A model generated the notes under the pieces. It was not told where the DNA came from, made no database searches, and was given only the letters and a program-made list of their open reading frames with translations. Of a DNA stretch of 16,881 nucleotides, positions 8,437 through 16,881 are shown one piece after another; position 1 is the first letter of the stretch, and the number at the start of each line of letters is the position of its first letter. The stretch comes from Acanthaster planci (lineage: Eukaryota; Echinodermata; Asteroidea; Valvatida; Acanthasteridae), in the NCBI RefSeq assembly GCF_001949145.1, contig NW_019091545.1, positions 4,322-21,202 on the forward strand. Reading direction: 5' to 3'. The position numbers and the translations under genes were made by a program.

Positions 8437-9264
8437 ATGCAAATGTGTCTCACTACAATCCTTTCATTTGCCATCCTTCTGGGCAACTCTATCAAGCTCC
8501 AAGCACACATTACTGGGCCGGTTCCCACAGACAGTGATGGTCCTGTGTCTCAGCTGTGTCCAGTGTGCTGCCAGCAGGGACCTGCTGGAACACCCGGCAT
8601 ACCAGGCCTGCCGGGCAGCCCAGGCCTGTATGGCCCATCGGGGTCAAAGGGCGATGCAGGTGAACCTGGTAAAAAAGGGGAGATTGGTCCTGTTGGTCCG
8701 ATGGGTCAGCAGGGAATTCCCGGAAAAATCGGGCCCAAAGGGGATAACGGAATGGGCCTGCCTGGTGAGACAGGTCGGAGAGGTCTTCCTGGTTTTGTGG
8801 GCCCAACTGGGGAAGCGGGTGTCAAAGGTCAGAAGGGTGAGCCTGGTGAGGCTCCAAATGACACCGCATACCGGGTGGCATTCACCGCGAGGAGGATGAC
8901 CGACTCGGATACCTCTACGAGTTACGGCACACGTTTGGCCTTCGAGGAAACTGGGTTGCTTCTTGAGGGTACCAGCTTCGATCTGGCAACAGGCACGTTC
9001 ACATGTAATGTGCCGGGTATCTACATGTTCATGTTTTCTCTGTGCAAGGATCGTTCTGTCGATGAACTCGATGTCCAGCTGAGGAAGAACGGTGACCCGA
9101 TTATTTCTGGTGCTAGCATTAACCAAAGTAATCATGACCAGGTGTCTGGGAGCACAGTGGTTGTTCTGGAGCAAGGAGACACAGTGTATTTAACAATGTA
9201 TGGTAGGGTGCATAGTAATAGAGGGAATTACGTCACATTCAGTGGCTTTCTCCTTGCTGAATAA
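8437..9264 (+). CDS. Secreted collagen-like C1q-domain protein, gene 1 (single coding exon, 275 aa)
   Basis: This is a C1q/TNF-superfamily protein of the soluble, collagen-tailed type. Relatives trimerise through the C1q head and bind microbial or self ligands; the ligand here is unknown. The sequence shows a signal peptide (residues 1 to about 23, core [12 protein letters not shown]), then a cysteine cluster CPVCC (41-45) suited to inter-chain disulfides. Gly-X-Y repeats run from 48 to 139, about 30 triplets, broken once at G105-M-G107. The C1q domain (about 147-275) carries [32 protein letters not shown] and the C-terminal FSGFLL. Possible N-glycosylation sites are N141 and N229; C203 is an extra cysteine absent from gene 2. 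The start was chosen because the ATG directly follows a 3' splice site and opens the signal peptide; M3 is a possible alternative. The open frame continues upstream to 8308, but that stretch is a translated pyrimidine tract. The family is certain, the orthologue is not. Confidence 0.93.
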   Translation: MQMCLTTILSFAILLGNSIKLQAHITGPVPTDSDGPVSQLCPVCCQQGPAGTPGIPGLPGSPGLYGPSGSKGDAGEPGKKGEIGPVGPMGQQGIPGKIGPKGDNGMGLPGETGRRGLPGFVGPTGEAGVKGQKGEPGEAPNDTAYRVAFTARRMTDSDTSTSYGTRLAFEETGLLLEGTSFDLATGTFTCNVPGIYMFMFSLCKDRSVDELDVQLRKNGDPIISGASINQSNHDQVSGSTVVVLEQGDTVYLTMYGRVHSNRGNYVTFSGFLLAE

Positions 9265-9265
9265 A
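9260..9265 (+). terminator. Poly(A) signal AATAAA overlapping the gene 1 stop codon
   Basis: AATAAA spans the last sense codon and TAA stop of gene 1 (GAA-TAA-A). Cleavage 10 to 30 bases downstream would give an extremely short 3'UTR. The aligned position in gene 2 reads AATAGG, so that gene lacks the signal. No other AATAAA was noticed in the next 300 bases of gene 1. Confidence 0.4.
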
Positions 9266-9310
9266 CAAACAGCGGCCTAGCTCCAGTCCAGTTGCTTCCG
9301 GATCCGCCCT

Positions 9311-9327
9311 AAAAAAAAAAAAAAAAA
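9311..9327 (+). repeat. A17 homopolymer downstream of gene 1
   Basis: An uninterrupted run of 17 A lies 47 bases past the gene 1 stop. It could be a simple genomic run or the tail of an old retroposed insert. No target-site duplication was recognised. The gene 2 flank has no counterpart. Confidence 0.8.
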
Positions 9328-9539
9328 CACAGTGACCATGCATGAAGTATATGGTTAAACTTGTTGCCTTTATATTTATGAATCAGCAAAAAGAATATGC
9401 ATAATGTATACATTACCTTCATTCAAAAGTTCATACATATTTATGAATCCTTAAATGGAAATCAAATGTTTGTCCAAAGTCATACAAATTTTTAGGGAGC
9501 TCACAATCAATGTTTTGAGTTTCATTGAGAGACTTAATG

Positions 9540-10201
9540 GTAATTTTGTATGTATATGCATTCTGGTCCTAAAAAGATTGCCACTAAAAAAAGAAGAAAA
9601 TCAAAAAATCTCCAAAACAATGACCCCTCATTTTCCTGAATACCACTTTATTTTGTTCAACCTCAACTGAACATGTTATTCAGTCCGTGCGACCAGAGAG
9701 CTATTCGTAGAAACACAGGTGTGACACTGCACAGATTGGAGTGGACTTAATGGCTCATTGCAATGTTCTGTTCTAGTTTCTACTCAACAGCAGATGACAG
9801 TTTTGGTGTGTGATTCAATTTGGGTTGCTGCCACCATGGCCCTGGATCCACCCCTACTTAAGGGGGGAGGTCCAAGCCAACACAGTCAGTTGTTATACAA
9901 GAAATTTTCATACAATGAAAGAGTGACAACTGTTACTTTATGTGATGTTAGAGTAAGTAGAGCTGTCTGAAAAGTCAGAAAAAATATGAAATGCCTAAAG
10001 GAGGTAGGGCTGGCTTCGGATATGGGGGTGATAACAGTTGACATCTCTTGTGTATGTACTTCATTGACAGTGACCCGTTCCCTACCATCTGTTGCAACCC
10101 CCCCCCAAAAAGCACAAAATTCTTGTGAAAAAGAAAATCACTTGGTGTTGACGAGGACCAGTATTACATAATGTCCTTATATACCTTAACCACTTCGGGC
10201 C
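9540..10201 (+). repeat. Shared 3'-flank block, copy 1
   Basis: This non-coding block aligns with 13085-13850. Conserved landmarks include ATGGCTCATTGCAATGTTCT, GGATCCACCCCT, GCTGTCTGAAAAGTCAGAAA, CTAAAGGAGGTAGGGCTGGC, CAGTTGACATCTCTTGTGTA and GAGGACCAGTATTACA. The open frames here (9758-9970, 9986-10171) are not preserved in the other copy, so it is not coding. It may be an old mobile-element fragment or simply part of the duplicated locus. Confidence 0.75.
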
Positions 10202-10202
10202 N
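10202..10202. other. Single N at the boundary between C1q units
   Basis: To the right, sequence homologous to position 8096 restarts within four bases. To the left is the end of the gene 1 3' flank. The order of the two C1q genes therefore rests on a scaffold join, not on continuous sequence. Confidence 0.7.
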
Positions 10203-10430
10203 CCTGGCTGGCTACTCAGTACAAGTTCCACTGGACAATCCTTAGGTGGCACAGTAGTGGTTGGTACATCAACTGGTAATTATTCTCTGGAAATAATTTT
10301 CTGGAAATAAAAGAAGTACATTGATTAGGACTTGGGATGATACATTGAAGCTAATGAAAATTGAAATCTATTCTAACGATCACATCTTGTTGTATGCCCT
10401 ACATGTACTGACGGATAGTGTTTTTTAACT

Positions 10431-10438
10431 ATTTGCAT
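10431..10438 (+). promoter_or_regulatory. Octamer motif ATTTGCAT upstream of gene 2
   Basis: This is the same octamer as before gene 1. It sits directly before the 13-bp length difference between the two copies, so its distance to the ATG is 12 bases shorter (97 against 109). Confidence 0.25.
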
Positions 10439-10469
10439 TTGACTATGGCCTCCCCATCGACCTTCCTTT

Positions 10470-10534
10470 TTTTCTATTTTGCTCCAGTTATTTTTTTTGT
10501 TTGTTCCCTGGACATATTTTATTATATTTTGCAG
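10470..10534 (+). other. Polypyrimidine tract and 3' splice site before gene 2 coding exon
   Basis: This is the counterpart of the gene 1 acceptor, ending in TATTTTGCAG at 10534 directly before the ATG. It differs from the gene 1 tract by a few substitutions and a one-base T-run change, and the acceptor AG is kept. The strong acceptor implies that gene 2 is also spliced to an upstream 5'UTR exon. Confidence 0.7.
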
Positions 10535-11296
10535 ATGCAAATGTGTCTCACTACAATCCTTTCATTTGCCATCCTTCTGGGCAACTCTATCAAGCTCCAA
10601 GCACACATTGCTGGGCCGGTTCCCACATACAGTGATGGTCCTGGGTCTCAGGTGTGTCCAGTGTGCTGCCAGCAGGGACCTGCTGGAACACCCGGCATAC
10701 CAGGCCTGCCGGGCAGCCAAGGCCTGTATGGCCCAGCCGGGTCAAAGGGCGATCCAGGTGAGCCAGGTCATAAGGGTGAGATGGGTCCAATAGGCACTGT
10801 GGGTGAGCGGGGAGTTCCCGGAAACCCTGGGGCAGCTGGTGTCAAAGGACAAAAGGGTGAGCCTGGAGATATTCCAGAAAATTCTGGCCACCAGGTAGCA
10901 TTCACCGTGACGAGGACGACTGCCTCGGAGATCTCTACAAGTGACGATACTCGTTTGCCCTTCCAGCAGATCCAGACGCTCCTGCCGGGTACCAGCTTTG
11001 ATTTAGCAACCGGTACATTCACATGTAATGTGCCGGGCACCTACGTGTTCATGTTTTCCGTTCTGAAAGATTCTTCCAGTAGCTACATTCGGGTTCATGT
11101 CAGGAAAAACAATGACATGGTTGTCGCTGGCTATAGTGGTAGCTCAAGTCAGTATGAGCAGGTATCCGGGAGTGCGGTGCTGGTTTTGCAGCAAGGAGAC
11201 ACAGTACATTTGACCTTCAATGGTAAGGCATTTAGTAATCCAACCTATCAGTACTGGTACACCTCATTCAGTGGCTTTCTTCTTTATGCCCAATAG
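10535..11296 (+). CDS. Secreted collagen-like C1q-domain protein, gene 2 (single coding exon, 253 aa)
   Basis: This is a close relative of gene 1 with the same plan: signal peptide (1 to about 23), CPVCC (41-45), Gly-X-Y repeats, C1q head. The first 24 residues match gene 1 exactly. The collagen tract (48-113) has 22 perfect triplets, eight fewer than gene 1, and no interruption. The C1q domain (about 121-253) keeps [38 protein letters not shown] and FSGFLL. Outside those blocks it is only about 57% identical to gene 1 by eye, with most change in the loops around 176-206 and 230-242. The head is three residues longer near the C-terminus ([10 protein letters not shown] region). The start choice follows gene 1: the ATG sits right after TTTTGCAG, and the extension to 10418 is a pyrimidine tract. 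The role is inferred to be a secreted oligomeric recognition protein. It may be a tandem paralogue or an alternative haplotype, because an N at 10202 lies just upstream. Confidence 0.91.
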   Translation: MQMCLTTILSFAILLGNSIKLQAHIAGPVPTYSDGPGSQVCPVCCQQGPAGTPGIPGLPGSQGLYGPAGSKGDPGEPGHKGEMGPIGTVGERGVPGNPGAAGVKGQKGEPGDIPENSGHQVAFTVTRTTASEISTSDDTRLPFQQIQTLLPGTSFDLATGTFTCNVPGTYVFMFSVLKDSSSSYIRVHVRKNNDMVVAGYSGSSSQYEQVSGSAVLVLQQGDTVHLTFNGKAFSNPTYQYWYTSFSGFLLYAQ

Positions 11297-11309
11297 GCAA
11301 ACAGCAACC

Positions 11310-13084
11310 ATGCAGCGATATAAGGGCAATTCACAACACTTGTACACCACCAAGGGGTTGCCATGGAAATGCCACTTGCGGGAAATGGTCAACAAATTTT
11401 ATCCATCGAGTGAACAGGGGGAAATTGAATTTTTTCCAATGATTCATTGTCAGGGAAAAATATTTGTATGTGTATTTTGAGTAGCAGTTTTACTTAATCC
11501 TAGCAGTCAAAATTCCTCTGATTTCAAGTTCCTCCAATATGATTTACATACACCCTAGGGGGGTTAGGGTTAATTCTGTCGATTGCATGGAATGTCCCAG
11601 TCTATCAGCCTATTGCGGCAAGGTGGTCATTCTTTTGTTGACAATAATTTCAGGTCTTCCAGTTCTTTTAAAATTGATTTTGTAATGGATTGGCATGATC
11701 TTTCACTGAAATTTTCTGACATTTTCGTAGCATTACCTGACCTGAAAGAGAATATCCTGCCAAAAATGACCTCTCACTTCCAAAAATCTAAACTACATAA
11801 AGACTAGTGCAGTTTGGTGCCTTGTATGCAGAATGAAGAGGTAGATTATTACACGTACATGCATATTTTATGGTAGTCTTTTGTGGAAAGCTAAAATAAA
11901 AACAGACTAAAACATTTGAAACAGTTTCAAAGTTATGAGGAAATAAACTTAACAAAATAATCTGTGTTTGCCTAAGATTCTAAAGCTTAGTCTATCCTTT
12001 GCTCTCAAGAAGTGCATCAGATCAACTTGACTCAATTCCCAATCCATTCTGCGTAGGTCCCGAATGGCTACAGGTTCCATTTCAACACAACGTGACTTTT
12101 TTTTAAGTATGATTTTCTTGTTTCTTTTTTTGAAATGGTTGAAAATCTTTAAATTTCCCCTCAGAATTTGTATTTTCCGGAAGATTTCTTTTAAACTTTT
12201 TATTTCCTCAGTAATTTTCTTAGGGTGTGAAAATTCCCTTCAAAATGAAAATTTCCTGAAATGTTGAAAATTTTCTCGCAAACTTTAGTGAAGCAAACTT
12301 CCAGGAAAATTTGACCTCTCCTTGGCAACTTCTTGGCAGTGCAGAGTATTGCAGATTGCCCTATTTATTGTGCCTTGCTGCATAGTTTATGAGGCTGCTC
12401 CACAATGATCTGCAGCCATAGCTAAATTTCATTTAAACCGGTATTCTGTGCCTGAACTTTATTTGAAGTCCTGCAGCATGGTGTGTAGCCCATTGCCATC
12501 ATCATCGTGGGTTTGTTCAGTATGTTGCATTTGGACACTGTAATTTGGAGAGGGAAATTTGGTGAAAAGAATTCACTTTTACATTCACAGTCACATTTCA
12601 CAAGGACGGAAAACATCTCACTTGTATGAAAAGGCATGAAATGTCCCCACTTGTGAAAACCTTTTTGCACTCCTTTTCACACTGTTTATTCTGAGAAAAA
12701 CAATGTTCTAGGATTTCAATTTCAGATCAAATGTTGCTGAGTAATTTTTTGAATTACGCTTGATTTCAGCATCTGAGACACAGCACATAAATAGTCAAAT
12801 GGAGCTTTGTGATGTCATGCACTGAATCAACGAATTATAATAATTGCACACGCTCGTGTGTTGTTTCAATGCTTCCGCACGCTTCAAATAACAATTTGCC
12901 AAAAATATGTCTTTAGACAAATGGCCTTCTTGCATTGTTTCCTTCAAAATAACAAATCTGCCAGGAAGAATAATTTCACAGAATTAAGTCCCATAACCAT
13001 CTTCAAACCAAGTTTGCTTTTCAACAATAACTTGTCTGTTACTTTTTGGACAACGCTAAATAATGGATTGTACCTTTAAAGTTA
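11310..13084. other. Extra sequence after gene 2; no gene seen
   Basis: This stretch has no counterpart after gene 1. It holds the two AATAAA hexamers, a telomere-like GGTTAGGGTTAA (11562-11573), and an AT-rich part (12060-12340) with repeated GAAAATTT and AAATTTCC words. Open frames such as 11583-11807 and 12422-12670 show no recognised domain. It could be gene 2 3'UTR, an old insertion, or both. Confidence 0.5.
11895..11947 (+). terminator. Possible poly(A) signals for gene 2
   Basis: Two AATAAA hexamers lie at 11895-11900 and 11942-11947, about 600-650 bp past the gene 2 stop. They are the first clear ones noticed downstream and would give gene 2 a much longer 3'UTR than gene 1. In AT-rich DNA such hexamers also arise by chance. 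Confidence 0.25.
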
Positions 13085-13850
13085 GTTTGATATGTGTACA
13101 TTCGCTTTCTGATCATATTATTAAAGATTGCAAGAAAAAAGGGAATGAAATGAAAAACAGCAGCAAAACAATGTCCATCGATTATTCTGAATACAACCAT
13201 AATTGGTTACAACTTCAACTGCATATATTGTACAGTCAGTGTGACAGTGCTCAGATGGAAATGGATGAATGGCTCATTGCAATGTTCTGTTCTAGTTTCT
13301 CCTCAACAGCAGGTAACAGTTTTGGTTAGTGAATCAATTGAGTTGCTAGGACCAATGTCCTGGATCCACCCCTGCTCATCAGCATTCGGCTTTTAAAGCA
13401 TGACAAGGCTGGAAGCATGCTATTAGGGGCGGTGCACCAAGTTGCTTAGCACAAAGAAAAGGAGGGTGTAATGACAGTGGATACACCTTGACAGTCAATG
13501 GGGCAGTGGGGGATCCAAGCCATGCAATCAGTTGTCATGTAAGCAATTTTCATTTCATGCAATGAAGAAGTTACAACTGTTACTTTATATGATGTTAAGG
13601 AGTTAGTAGGGCTGTCTGAAAAGTCAGAAAAATATGGAATGCCTAAAGGAGGTAGGGCTGGCTTTGGATATGGGGTTGTTAACAGTTGACATCTCTTGTG
13701 TATCAACTTCATGGACGTGGACGCGTTCCCATACCATCTGTTGCAACTCCCCAAAATAGTTCAAATTCTTGTGAAAATCAAAAATCAGTAGGTCGTGATG
13801 AGGACCAGTATTACAAATTGTCCTTGTATGTGTATCTTATGGTAGAAGTT
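13085..13850 (+). repeat. Shared 3'-flank block, copy 2
   Basis: This is the counterpart of 9540-10201 behind gene 2. It matches in the same order and orientation with many small indels. An extra segment around 13380-13510 (GGGGCGGTGCACCAAG region) has no partner in copy 1. No preserved reading frame was found. Confidence 0.75.
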
Positions 13851-15149
13851 GATTGGGGCCTAGGGGATAGATGAAGTCCCTTCCCCTCCCTGCCTACAAT
13901 CCTCCCCTATCTATGAGGGGCACGATCCAGGGACCTATGACAATGGAACTGTGCTTTCCCTGCAACTACATGGATTAAATCTTTTTTTTTTTGTTCGAGT
14001 GCCATGGTCGATTTTGTTCTTGACTCTTAAAGGGCACACAATCGTCTGCTTTGAAATATAATTGGAATTTGCTTGATGATGTTTCATTCCAATTCAGTTG
14101 GGCAGTAGCATTCTGGGGTCAAAAAAATTACATTTTAAATGTATATCTCTGTCACTTCATCTTATAGCCTTGGCCATGTCAAGTTGGTTTGGCATATTTG
14201 AAACTTTCATTGAAGGTTTTGATTATTTAGAGAAATATGAAGGCAAGAAGCATTAAGCACCTTTCAGTCAAGATGGAAAGACCCTTAATTGTTAATTTGT
14301 TCTAATCTAGCATTACCTAATCTTCATTTTGAAACCTCAGTAAAAGAGTAAGGATGACGAGATCTTGCAGGAGTTCTTACAGAAAGAGATCTTTTTAACA
14401 GAGAGACTTCATAAATGAGAGAGATTGCCTCTTATTTTGGAAAGGTTTCATGCAGTACCTTATCAAGTTTAGTATGCTATGTAGATTTGTGAATATTTTC
14501 TCTAATACATTACTTACAATTTGCATTGATATAGTTACCCGAATGGTAGTGAGTATATTGCTTGTTACTTATTATATGCAATGAACTTTGTTACAAACCA
14601 TTTTTTTTTTGAAATTTTGAGAAGTCAGAGCCCTAAAGTACATGTACTAGTGGACGGACTTTTGCCGCCCTGCCACCTGATTTGATCATGCTAGTGTGCA
14701 GAATGCAGTCTAAACAAAGAGCGGTCTCAAATTACAACTGAACCCAGTTTAAAAGCAAACTTTGCATGAAAAACATAAATTTCAGTTTATGACAACATCT
14801 TTAAATTGATAGTTTTATCTGTTACGATTAATTATTATGGATGCTTGGTATTAATCTACAGCTTCTTTCCTCACATCACTGTAAAATGTCAACTTGTAAA
14901 AAAGGCCAAGAGGCGATACAGTTGCTCTTCAAATGTCATGATTGTTAAAGTATTTCTGTCAAAGTAGTCCACAAATCCAGTTTGATATTTTGTCTTTGGC
15001 GTCATACATTTTACTATCAGCCCCTAAAAGACAGTTAACCACCATTTTTGTACTTAAATGGCATTTAGCAAAATACACTATGTACACCATGTAACATGTA
15101 CAAGTAGAATTTAGTGTGGATTAAAATATCCTATGAATTGCAAATAAGT

Positions 15150-15176
15150 ATGCAAATTCCTTGTCCTAATTTGCAT
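15150..15176. promoter_or_regulatory. Inverted pair of octamer motifs
   Basis: ATGCAAAT (15150-15157) and its reverse complement ATTTGCAT (15169-15176) are separated by 11 bases. The pair is a palindrome that could bind two POU factors or form a small hairpin. No gene was recognised within 3 kb downstream. Confidence 0.3.
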
Positions 15177-15303
15177 GTGAGAGTACAGTTTTTGAAGGCC
15201 TCTTAGTGTTGTGTTGACCTAGTCATGACTAAGGTGTATGCCCGCGATGACCTTATTCTTGCGGTTGTTACACTTGAGAGGTTTGTCAACCTGAAGGATG
15301 AAG

Positions 15304-15376
15304 TCTGACGGGGGACTACAAACTCATATTTTGTTGAAGTTCTGACGGGGACTACAAACTCATATTTTGTTGAAGT
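15304..15376. repeat. 37-bp direct tandem duplication
   Basis: TCTGACGGGGGACTACAAAC and the following 17 bases are repeated immediately from 15341. The second copy has one G fewer in the G run and is otherwise identical. It is a recent slippage or local duplication. Confidence 0.9.
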
Positions 15377-16881
15377 TCAGATAAATTTTATACGAGAGTG
15401 CTCTCTTTTTACAGTGATGTGAATTACTGGAAGTATTTTTAAAAATGGCACCGGTTTGTAGACCACGTTACGGTTAACATCTGTGCTGGGAAATTTCACA
15501 AAGTACATAGAAGGAAACATGGAGATAAAAGTTTACCATACATGGCACTTTGGGCATTAGTTAATTGAAAATATTCAAGAATTTGAAAGTATTATTTTCT
15601 GATTGCATGAGACAAGCGTGTTGAATCAAATACAGTAATATGCAGTATACAGTGGTCTGAATAACTCCAAAACCTGCAGTGCGAGATATATGCACATGGG
15701 TGTACTCGGCATGATAACAAGGAGATAGCTGATTTATGTACTGACCTGTCTTGAATTCTGCAAATATGCACTGAAATGTAGAAATAAATGTTGAGTTGAA
15801 TTTAAATTATATCACAGAAAGCAGTGTAGGGGTCAGACAATGGTCACATGAAAAGAGCTATTGCTGTGTAATTCCGGTGTAAGCAAGGAAGAGGCCAGAG
15901 TGAACAGAGAGATAATTTAATTCACTCCATATTCTCACTCAACTGTAATCCAACTCAAAGTCAGCTTTGGCTGTAGATATGAGTTTAAGTTATGTTGAAT
16001 AAGGGCTGGACAGGAAGAGAAGTTAAACTGAGAGAAACAGCTGTTTGCTGCTCATACTTTGAATTCCTCTAAGTTTTCTGATCACCTACAAGTTCCTAGC
16101 CCTACCCCTTCAGATTTCATACAAGATGCAGAGTGCAGTATGCAATTCAAGCAACCTGTGCAGGCTACCCGTGTGAGTGTGAATTGAGCCAGTCGCAACC
16201 TAAGGAGTGGCAGAGCTGAGGGAGAGAAAGTGGAAGGACATCCTGACAAGTTGGTGGACTCGTCCTAGAACTCATCAGAAATTCAGGAATACAGAAAATC
16301 TAACTCAACAAATTGTCCAAGGTTAGCACAGCAGTTTATTGCTTGTAATTATGATCAGAGTACAGCATTGCCATCGAATGAAGGAGCTTATTCCAATAAC
16401 TGGAGGAAAACACTGGAAATTTCGTCCCATCACTTACTACAAATTGTGGATTACTGTTTTGAATAATCATGATTGGCTGAAAAGTAGGGCTGACAGCCTG
16501 GTTCCAGCATCCATGATTAGTCCGATTAGAGGGACAAAAAGTAGTGTCAGGTGTCTGCATCATACATTTGCTTGGCTTGCAAGTAATATCATCCCCAAAC
16601 CAGGTGCAAATACAAGCCAGTGATGTTCAACCAAAGGAAAGTCATTGCTTGGTGATAAACTGCCCTTATTCATTTATGTTGGACCATCTTGAAGTAGTGT
16701 TGGCAAGTGCGTTTGTCATGCTCTCAAGAATTTGGGGTTAATTGTGCGCCGTCCGGAATATATCAACTTCAGTTTTATTTTTAGAATTCTCCTTCCTTTG
16801 TTCTGATGACAGACCCAACCATCCTTCCTAACACCTGGTCGTTCAGAGTGCTCACTGCAAGCAATTCAATCAGCCTACTAA

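Larger units (their letters stand above)
8096..10201 (+). repeat. C1q duplication unit, copy 1
   Basis: The unit contains the end of an intron, gene 1 and a 3' flank, all with counterparts from 10206 on. Homology begins at GGCTGGCTACTCAG (about 8096 and 10206). From 8101 to 8330 only two substitutions are seen. A 13-bp difference follows at 8331. The coding start is about 96% identical, the C1q part far less. The 3' flank 9540-10201 matches 13085-13850 at roughly 75%. The unit ends at the N at 10202. Confidence 0.85.
10206..13850 (+). repeat. C1q duplication unit, copy 2 (with extra 3' sequence)
   Basis: This is the second version of the unit, holding gene 2. Its order matches copy 1: intron end, coding exon, 3' flank. 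Between the stop codon and the shared 3' flank it has about 1.8 kb (11310-13085), against under 0.3 kb in copy 1. Homology with copy 1 fades near 13850, the point aligned with the N. Confidence 0.8.
13851..16881. other. No gene recognised
   Basis: This is three kilobases of AT-rich sequence with stops in all frames and only short open frames, for example 94 aa at 16339-16623, with no recognised motif. It contains a T11 run near 13982, the octamer pair and the 37-bp duplication listed separately. Small exons of a spliced gene cannot be excluded. Confidence 0.5.

Noticed and set aside
8381-8899. 172-aa plus-strand frame overlapping gene 1
   Set aside because: It is an alternative frame of the collagen region, where repetitive GGN-CCN codons keep other frames open by chance.
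8644-9174. 176-aa minus-strand open frame opposite gene 1
   Set aside because: It is a shadow of the real coding strand. Gly-X-Y and C1q motifs are unmistakable on the plus strand, and the minus frame is not maintained in gene 2.
10418-10534. N-terminal extension of gene 2 to an upstream ATG
   Set aside because: Same reason as for gene 1: pyrimidine tract and acceptor directly before the ATG of the signal peptide.
11562-11573. Interstitial telomere repeat
   Set aside because: GGTTAGGGTTAA is under two units long, too short to separate from chance.
12590-12662. Imperfect inverted repeat (TTTCACAAGG and CCACTTGTGAAAACC)
   Set aside because: The arms are short with mismatches and a roughly 40-base loop, so it is not clearly beyond chance.
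16336-16623. Opposed 75-aa and 94-aa frames near the window end
   Set aside because: Overlapping frames on both strands without motif, splice or promoter support. Neither is preferred over chance.
1-16881. CRISPR array, tRNA or rRNA gene, bacterial-type system
   Set aside because: No regularly spaced repeats, cloverleaf or ribosomal signature was found. The splice signals and collagen-C1q genes indicate animal nuclear DNA.

Overview
The window reads as animal (metazoan) nuclear DNA. It is AT-leaning and intron- and repeat-rich, with eukaryotic splice sites, a Pol II-type core promoter and AATAAA signals, and it has no bacterial operon structure. The only confidently protein-coding content is a pair of secreted collagen-plus-C1q-domain proteins on the + strand. 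That architecture, with many short dispersed repeats, fits an invertebrate deuterostome (lancelet, echinoderm or hemichordate) best. This placement is inference; a mollusc or other invertebrate with expanded C1q genes is not excluded.

Layout. 1-2700: non-coding, with a 103-bp tandem repeat (676-942), three diverged copies of a dispersed repeat, and an inverted pair of tRNA T-arm-like sequences (1410-1456). 2752-2914: a CCAAT/TATA-like promoter and a probable non-coding first exon ending in a strong donor. 4781-4838: a probable second small 5'UTR exon. 4900-5650: AT-rich sequence with a possible minus-strand promoter. 5682-7799: two roughly 94% identical 0.9-kb blocks bounded by single N bases. 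8096-10201: C1q gene 1 with its upstream intron end and 3' flank. 10206-13850: a second version of the same unit carrying C1q gene 2, with about 1.5 kb of extra 3' sequence. 13850-16881: no gene recognised.

How the parts work together. Each C1q coding region is one uninterrupted exon that starts at an ATG directly after a 3' splice site, so the real promoters must lie upstream. The 2752-2914 promoter and exon plus the 4781-4838 exon form a plausible 5'UTR for gene 1, and possibly for gene 2. Both proteins have the same signal peptide, CPVCC cysteine knot and collagen start. They differ in collagen length and in more than 40% of the C1q head, which is the ligand-binding part in this family.

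The main open question is the status of gene 2. The non-coding DNA before the two genes is about 99% identical while the C1q heads are only about 57% identical. An assembly gap sits exactly at the junction. Gene 2 may be a tandem paralogue with a recently homogenised 5' half, or a very divergent alternative haplotype placed in tandem by the assembler. All identity figures are eye estimates from manual alignment.
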